In this document: positions 57,463 through 64,000 of the stretch, one piece after another
Layout of the letters: every line of letters begins with the position of its first letter
How positions within the stretch are numbered: the stretch's first letter is position 1
Source: Nemertoderma westbladi
Lineage: Eukaryota > Xenacoelomorpha > Nemertodermatida > Nemertodermatidae
NCBI GenBank assembly: GCA_032718475.1
Contig: JAUCBJ010002739.1
Span: 1 to 64,000 of the forward strand
Reading direction: 5' to 3'
Length of the DNA: 64,000 nucleotides
Program-made: the position numbers and the translations under genes
The notes under the pieces: generated by a model
Database searches by the model: none
What the model saw: only the letters and a program-made list of their open reading frames with translations
Told to the model about the DNA's origin: nothing

Positions 57463-57947
57463 CCTAATGCCTGATTGCTGTCAGGCTGTGTAGGCGTAGG
57501 CCCCTAAAGCAGTGTGCAGCGTCTGAGCGTGCAGGTGAAACTAATAACTAAATAATATTCTGATATTACAGATATTGGATATACAGATATAGGGCCTACC
57601 GACCGGTCTGATTTATTTATTACAGTATTATACCGTCTACATCCGACCCGAATGTGGGCATTCCCGAAAGTGGGCACCAACTTTTTAAACTATAGCAGTA
57701 CCGGTATAGGGCTTAACCCATATAAATAGACCTAGGCCTACTTTAAATAATAATGAAAAATTAATTAAATAGGTTTTTTACTAAATCTGCTGACTAATTA
57801 ATATTTATTACTGTATTACATATTATAAGTAGATATTATTAAATTTCTGTATATTGTGAATCTTTCAGAGGTCAGGACTGCAGGAGGTTCCACAAAATCG
57901 TCGCCTGAAAGTTCGAGCGACGATTTGCTATAACATTTTCTTACAGG
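57463..57947. other. Intergenic or intronic gap between two transposons
   Basis: AT-rich with a repeated GTGGGCA motif (57652-57680). No gene seen. It could be intron of the gene starting at 53193. Confidence 0.5.
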
Positions 57948-58646
57948 CAGTAGGGAACATACCGGTTCTGACATACCCTTAAATAAGCTCCAAAAGTGGG
58001 TTCTTATGTAAGGAAAATGGCTCTTATTTAGGGGTTTTTGGGCCTTTTTTGATATTTTTTCGATATAATATGCAATAACTTGCTGACTTGTTTCAGGAAA
58101 AAATACCGGTACCGCATTATTTTATTTCACAATGTAAAAGTTGGGTCTTTCTTGAACATAATGCAAAAAAACAGAAAACAATTCACCGTCCGGTTTTTTT
58201 TCTAGAAGCGTTTTAAAATTGCATCAAAAATTCGATCAGTTCCTAAATAAGGCTGTAAGGGGGATTTTTTAAATTTACGTTATTTAAGATACCGGGTATC
58301 TAAATTGTACACATAAATACTAAAAGTCCCTAAATAAGAACTTTTTGACCTGGGTTTCTTATTTAGGAATACAATTGTATTCCAAAATCTGCACACTCCT
58401 TAAATAAATTAAATATTCCTGATTCCTTACAGTAGGCAGTAGGCGTTAGGCAGTTAGGCCTACACTTCTTTAATAATTCTTTGATTTATGTCAGTCTGTA
58501 TACAGTATCTGTATATTGCCATTTGTTGGGTTAAGAATAAGGACGATGGTTGCACTGCACTCTATAAATCGTCTATAGAATATCGTATCATAATGAAGTT
58601 GCTAGCACTGGCATTCTTACCTCATACGGTAGCATAGAATAGCCCA

Positions 58647-58928
58647 TTGATATTCAAAAGAATAGCCCATCGCCCACCTGAGCGCACAGACATTGTCACG
58701 TATTTCGATATGAGACATGACTTAAGTAACTGGGCATCGCTGATCGCCGCACAGTTTAGAAAAACTAACTTGTGTCCTGCATTTCCTCTTCTGCTCCACA
58801 AAGATGGTTCGGTCGGGCAGCTGATAGGCGTTATGAAGGTTAAATATGATGACTGGATGACGTTTTGGCTCAACTGGCTCAGGCAGCAGTGGGACACGTT
58901 CGTGGGACCTTTGCGCAGCATGAAGTGA
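58647..58928 (+). CDS. Unrecognised 93-codon frame inside the long-TIR element
   Basis: Frame open from an in-frame ATT/ATG region (first true ATG at about 58710, MRHDLSNWASLIAAQF) to TGA at 58926-58928. It has several Trp residues (DDWMTFWLNWLRQQWDTF) and balanced base composition, unlike the AT-rich arms around it. It may be a captured gene fragment or a transposase remnant; I recognise neither. A competing frame on the minus strand covers the same bases. Confidence 0.25.
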   Translation: MIFKRIAHRPPERTDIVTYFDMRHDLSNWASLIAAQFRKTNLCPAFPLLLHKDGSVGQLIGVMKVKYDDWMTFWLNWLRQQWDTFVGPLRSMK

Positions 58929-59224
58929 GCAAAGCCTTAGCTAGCCCTAGCTGATAGGGGCCCCATTAACGTGTTGTCTTTCGTTAGTCAGAGGCCGTTC
59001 AACACAATACTCGTCTCCTTAATTTTCCTCATTGCGTTCGTTTGTTTTTACCAAACTTCACAGATTATTTCTAATCTTTTGACAGACTACATACATGAAT
59101 GACCGAGTTATTCACTTATTAGCGATAAAAAATTTACGACGACGACAGACAATTCGTTAATGGCACCCATATGCTAAGGCTTCGCTCACTTGAACGTGGC
59201 TCTCCCTCTCCCCCACATTCAATC

Positions 59225-60475
59225 CGGTTCGACGCAGTTTGTTGCTCGTTGTTGCTCATTGCTGCTCGTTGTGCTTTATTATTTCTCGTTGTTTGTCATT
59301 GTTGCTCGTTGTTTGTCATTGTTGCTTGTTGGTGCTCATTGTTGCTTGTTAGTTGTAGTTAATTGTTGCTCATTGTGCTCGTTGTTGTACTCTATTATAG
59401 CTCGTTGTTGCTCATTATTGCTCATTGTTAGGTACTCGTTTCTCATTGTTGCTCGTTGTTGTACTTTATTATTGCTCACTGTTGCTCGTTGTTGCTCAAT
59501 ATTAGTCGCAGTTGCTCGTTCAGTCGTTCTTGCTCATTGTTGATCGTTGTTGTACTTTATTATTGCTCATTGTTGCTCGTTGTTGCTCAATGTTGCTCGT
59601 TGTTGTTCTTTATTTTTGCTCAGTGTTTCTCATTGTTGCTCGTTGTTGTACTTTATTATTGCTCGTTGTTGCTCAATGTTACTCGTTGTTACTCATTGTC
59701 ATTGTTGCTCATTGTTCCTCATGTCCTCATTATTGCTCGTTGTTTCTCGTTGTTGCTCGTTGTTGTACTTTATTATTGCTCGTTGTTGCTCATTACTACT
59801 CGTTGTTGCTCGTTGTTGTACTTTATTATTGCTCATTTTTGCTCGTTGTTGCTCATTGTTTCTCATTGTCTGATTGTTGCTCAATGTTACTCGTTGTTGC
59901 TCATTGTTACTCGTTGTTGCTCATTGTTACTCGTTGTTGCTCATTATTGCTCGTTCAGTCGTTGTTCCTCATTCTGTCATTATTGCTCGTTGTTGTACTT
60001 TATTATTGCTCACTGTTGTTCGTTGTTGCTCAATATTACTCGTAGTTGCTCGTTCAGTCGTTGGTGCTCATTGTTGCTCGTTGTTATACTTTATTATTTC
60101 TCATTGTTTCTCGTTGTTGCTCGTTGTTGTTCTTTATTATTGGTCATGGTCATTGTTGCTCAGTGTTTCTCATTGTTGCTCGTTGTTGCTCAATGTTACT
60201 CGTTGGTATACTTTATTATTGCTCATTGTTGCTCAATGTCACTCGTTGTTACTCATTGTCATTGTTGCTCATTGTTTGTTCCTCATGTCCTCATTATTGC
60301 TCGTTGTTGTACTTTATTATTGCTCGTTGTTGCTCATTGTTACTCATTGCTGTACTTTATTATTGCTCATTGTTTCTCAATGTTACTCGTTGTTGCTCAT
60401 TGTTACTCGTTGTTGCTCGTTCAGTCGTTGTTCCTCATTATTGCTCACTGTTCATTTGTTGCACGTCATTCGTTG
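59225..60475. repeat. Degenerate 10-bp tandem repeat (GTTGCTCATT/GTTGCTCGTT)
   Basis: About 1.25 kb built from decamers such as GTTGCTCGTT, GTTGCTCATT, GTTGTACTTT and ATTATTGCTC, with blocks that recur at larger spacing (GTTGTACTTTATTATTGCTC repeats every 60-130 bases). Because stops are rare in this repeat, long frames are open in all three plus frames and encode only Cys/Ser/Leu/Val runs. They are not genes. Confidence 0.92.
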
Positions 60476-60933
60476 AACACTGATTGAGCAACAATTCTGT
60501 TGCAATATTTAATTTATTTAAGGAGTATGCAGATTTTGGAATGAAATTGTATACCTAAATAAGAAACCCATGTCAAAAAGTTCTTATTTAATGACTTTTA
60601 GTATTTATGTGTACAATTTCGATGTCTTAAATAAGGTAAATTTAAAAAATCCCTCTTATTTATGAACTGGTCGTATTTTTCATGCAATTTTAAAACGCTT
60701 GTAGAAAAAAAACCGGACGGTGAAATGTTTTCTGGTTTTTTGCATTATGTTCAAGAAAGACCCAACTTCTATATTGTGAAATAAAATTATGCGGTATTTT
60801 TTTCCTGAAACAAGTTCTTGCATTATATGTCGAAAAAAATATCCAAAAAAGGCCCAAAGACCCCTAAATAAGAGCCATCTTCCTTAAATAAGAACCCACT
60901 TTTGGAGCTTATTTAAGGGTATCTTCCCTACTG

Positions 60934-61619
60934 ACAGGTATTATTTATTCCCGGTAATCAAACACAAACCAAGTGCACCAATTACAATCGATTTAGATGC
61001 TAGTGGATTGAATTGCTGAATAGGGCATACGGGGGCTATTGAATATTACATCAGACTATTAATCTTTAAAATGTATAATACTGTAATACAGTAATAATCT
61101 GTAAAGTTGGTGTGTTCACTTTTGGGTACAAATTTGATCACTATTAGAATATTAACCTTAAGTGGGCATGCTTTTTCCAATTTATTTCCCTAATATGGGC
61201 ATGGCATTAGCATGGGCCTAATGGGGCAGTAGCAGTAGGTTCATATCAGTTTGCATAACGATCATGTTACGATCGTTTTACTCATTCTGTCATTCTACTC
61301 TGACATGGCTATGCCTTGATTGCCTTACATGCCTTACTGCCTTATGCCATTTATGGCCCATATGTCTGTATGTACATTGTACGTGTACTCTATACAATAC
61401 AGGTACTGGTACTATACAGCACATGTACGGCTGTACGGTTAGGGTTAGTTCTTAGTTGGACAGGCGCAGGCCTCAACCCAGTAACCCTAATATTGCAATT
61501 AAAAATTTAGCGTATTTTGGGCAATTTAACATTATTTCCATTTATAACATTTTAATTTATTTATTTATTACTGCATACTGGCATAGGCAGATAGGGGCCT
61601 ATTGTATTTATTTATCTAG
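60934..61619. other. Intergenic or intronic gap
   Basis: No gene recognised. It contains GTGGGCA/ATGGGCA motifs like those at 57652 and 63470. Confidence 0.5.
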
Positions 61620-63066
61620 GGATCGACCGAATTATTCGGTTCGGTAGGCCTACCGAATTTTGCAGAATATGGCATATTCGTTACGGCCGAATTTTAAAAT
61701 TTGAATTGCCGAATATTCGGCACAAATTGCAAATTACTACGGTAGAAGCACCATCAGAACATAGGTAGCTGTAAGAAATTAAATATAATCAGCTAATGAA
61801 TCTTATGTATTATGGTATTATACAGTTATAGGATATAAGACAGTTTGCAACTGCGGTTTGCCTTATTTCATATAATATGTAACATATGATTAGGCCTACT
61901 GTTAGGCGAAGTACCGAGTTCAAATCCCACTCGCTGACATACTTTTTTGTAATGATATTTTTAGCACTCAATCGGGACAAAATTGCAATTATCAGATTAC
62001 ATGATTAGGCCTATAGTGTATAGGCTAACCTTAAATTTAGTATGCCTATAAAACAATATAGGCTGATAGGATTGTATTTTTTCCGGCGAAAAGGTAAATT
62101 AAAATATTTTTGTTTGTGAATTTCTTAAATTTTAATACATGTGTTGAAAGAGCATCGGACGTAGAAAAAGTTTGCACGTAATTTGAGCGAATTCAATGCA
62201 CACACTGAAAAGTTATTGCAACTTAGAACTCAATATCCAATATTGGTTTAGGGGGCGGCCTATGTAGTTAAGCAGCTATCTAGTTTGGTAATAAATATAT
62301 TCGAGAATACTAAATTATTTAACATTGAGTAAGGCATCATCAGGAGTTGAAGCGTACAATAATTCATTCACAAGAATACTACAGTTCAATTTATTTTGTA
62401 ACACTATATACCTAGGCATATCACTCTATTTTTATTAAAGAATTGATCAACAAACTGACAAAAAAGTACCAATAATTTAAGAATAAAATTACGTATTACA
62501 TGGGAAAAAACGTGTATAAATTTTTTTTCAATATTCTCTAAACCCTTTATTAACCTCGGTGACGCTCGGTTAATAAAATCATGAAAATGCTTCGAGAATA
62601 GTGAAAAAAAAGTACTACTTTTTCTACTTGTCTACTTTTTTCCCATGTAATAAATAATAATTACATTCAACAGTTCAATACGGCTTTCGGTAATATTGGT
62701 AATTTGCATAGTGGACTGTCACTCTGTCAGGTCTATCTATGTAATACAATAATAAAGGATTACGGAACAATGATAGATGGACCCACAAAAACCGTAGTTC
62801 ATACAGTAGTACCAGTACCATCAGACCATAGCCGATTTCCCCCCCCCCCCCCCCCCCCCCCTTTACAGCTTTTTGTAGGGGCCTACCGGTACATAAAAAC
62901 TGAATTTTTTGACAAATTTTTTACATTTAAAATGAAAATTGAATTGTGACTTTGGTGGCACTTCAGTATCAAATCTTTCAATATTCGGTACCGAATTTGC
63001 CGAATAGCCTATTTTTTCAAATTCGGTTCGGTTTCGGTTCGGCAAAATTTTAAATTCGGTCGATCC
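61620..63066. mobile_element. Short DNA transposon with GGATCGACCGAA inverted ends
   Basis: Left end GGATCGACCGAATTATTCGG and right end (reverse complement) GGATCGACCGAATTTAAAAT, followed on both sides by further CCGAA/TTCGG motifs and a TATTCGGCA or its complement. About 1447 bp, no transposase, a 23-C run inside (62839-62861). The ends recall CCGAATATTCGG-type hAT MITEs, but no target duplication was clear. Confidence 0.65.
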
Positions 63067-63600
63067 ATAATTTATACAAGACCTATATATTTTTTTCATT
63101 TTTATTTAATATGTTAAGCAGTTCATCCACAATGTAATCAATCAGTGCGGCTTACTGCAGTACTGGCAAAGGCCATGGTTGTTATGTTTTACGTATTAGT
63201 CAGTTTGTTGTTTTGTTTGATTTTCAAAGTATTTTGACAAAATTTCGCATTCAATAACGGCACTGCATCCAACAAATAAATCATCAAATTTTAAGGATTT
63301 TTTACCATTTTTGTAGCGCTTGTATTTTTCATCATTGCATTGTTTTTGGCTACTTCTTCCGCCCTTTTTGTTTTTCCCCAATGGTTCCCACATAAGGGGG
63401 TATGTTAAAGAAAAAACCAAGCTAATTTATGTTTTAAAATGCCCACTTTGGGGTAGAACTGGTTTTTTACCTAATGTGGGCACTTTTTTAAATTTTAAAA
63501 AAATGTACAAAAAACTGAAATTTAATAAATTGTTAAATACTTATTGTGAAGATTAGACGTTAGATATCAAACTTTCATTTAATTATACTTCGTGATTAGT
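63067..63600. other. Intergenic
   Basis: AT-rich; no supported gene. The 74- to 78-codon frames here have no recognisable content. Confidence 0.5.
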
Positions 63601-63639
63601 AAACGACCGGTTAACCGGGCCGGGTTCAAACCCGGGCCA

Positions 63640-63845
63640 ACTTTCGCCGTGAGGACCAGCCAGTGCATAATCTTGTACTTTGGCAGCCTCATGGAATGAA
63701 GAAGCATGGTGGACAGACCATGACTTTCTTGAGACGGATCTTAAAGGACACTGGCCTTGAAGATGCGGATGATCTAGCAAATGTCAGGGGTGATAGGGTG
63801 TTGTGGCGGCGCAATTTTGTCGACAAGCCGGCACAGCATTCTTAA
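63640..63845 (+). pseudogene. LINE ORF2 3'-terminal remnant
   Basis: The frame reads HNLVLWQPHGMKKHGGQTM, TFLRRILKDTGLEDADDLA and VLWRRNFVDKPAQHS before a stop at 63845. It matches the pattern LWQP-HG-R-RGRP, xxTYxDxLxxDTxL and xREAW found at the end of RTE-like LINE proteins, and specifically the tail at 41245-41420. It is a diverged family, and only about 65 codons remain. A GGGTTCAAACCC palindrome (63627-63638) just upstream marks the likely junction. Confidence 0.6.
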
Positions 63846-64000
63846 AAATGCAGCATGCCGATCCTAGAAGCCGAATCTGAGGATGTCAAAATATGACATT
63901 CGCAACACCCCTAAACGAAACTGTATAAATAATAAATATACATATAGATCCCTGATTGAGACGATATATTAATCGCAATAATTTTTATTGTCCGTTTAAA

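Larger units (their letters stand above)
57948..60933. mobile_element. DNA transposon with 430-470-bp inverted ends and ACAGG duplication
   Basis: Left arm 57948-58417 and right arm 60504-60933 are inverted copies. Both start, read inward, CAGTAGGGAA, then ATACC, and share CCTTAAATAAGCTCCAAAAG and AAGAAAGACCCAACTT (as complement) among others. The five bases ACAGG flank both sides (57943-57947 and 60934-60938), a target duplication. CAG-type ends with a 5-bp duplication suggest a hAT-like or related superfamily, but I see no transposase. The interior holds a 93-codon frame (58647-58928) and 1.25 kb of a 10-bp repeat. Confidence 0.85.

Noticed and set aside
59225-60487. Long open frames (up to 343 codons) rich in Cys, Ser, Leu and Val that look like a membrane protein
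   Set aside because: They come from a degenerate 10-bp repeat lacking stop codons, and all three plus frames are open. No conserved domain or start.
61905-61945. tRNA gene suggested by GAGTTCAAATCCC
   Set aside because: Only a B-box-like string; no A box at proper distance and no acceptor stem.
63612-63645. tRNA 3' half suggested by GGGTTCAAACCC
   Set aside because: The string is itself palindromic and no cloverleaf can be formed with the flanks.

Overview
This is a window of eukaryotic, animal-type nuclear DNA. The only host gene I can name is an intron-containing coatomer gamma gene, and most of the rest is transposable elements (LTR retrotransposons, LINEs, cut-and-paste DNA transposons) and satellite DNA. 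The background is AT-rich and full of the palindrome ACCGGT. Coding exons and the Gypsy element are much richer in G+C. The coatomer gene has only two introns and reads like other animal gamma-COP proteins. I suspect a marine invertebrate, perhaps a compact-gene lineage such as a tunicate, but the sequence does not settle this.

Left third (1-23757, minus strand): three related BEL/Pao elements lie head to tail. A (1-4954) runs off the left edge with an open gag. B (4955-12158) keeps an uninterrupted 1200-codon Gag-protease frame but has lost nearly all of pol. C (to 23757) keeps protease, reverse transcriptase and RNase H but is broken by two gag frameshifts, a nonsense codon, a pol frameshift and loss of the integrase core. 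The outer LTR tip of C touches a satellite of 29/31-bp units (23758-25644).

Middle (25650-33330): fragments of a LINE and of a Gypsy polyprotein are followed by an almost complete Gypsy element with two LTRs (27828-32950), inserted into an older BEL integrase relic whose two halves flank it. Intergenic sequence leads to the coatomer gamma gene (35060-38756, three exons, 876 codons, apparently intact).

Right half (39800-64000): a homogeneous 44-bp minisatellite is split by a 5'-truncated RTE-like LINE with a 12-bp target duplication, and a second, longer copy of the LINE lies at 48641-51360. An unrecognised 138-codon ORF (44697-45113) and a likely first coding exon with a consensus splice donor (53193-53390) are the other candidate host genes. 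The intron after that exon holds stacked mobile DNA: a 4-kb TA-flanked TIR element containing a BEL-family LTR piece and a tRNA-derived SINE; a 3-kb element with 430-470-bp inverted ends and a 5-bp duplication; and a 1.4-kb element with GGATCGACCGAA ends. A LINE 3' remnant lies near the right edge.

There is no operon-like co-operation here. The host genes are isolated and the architecture comes from repeated, nested insertion. The least explained object is the 2986-bp element at 57948-60933.
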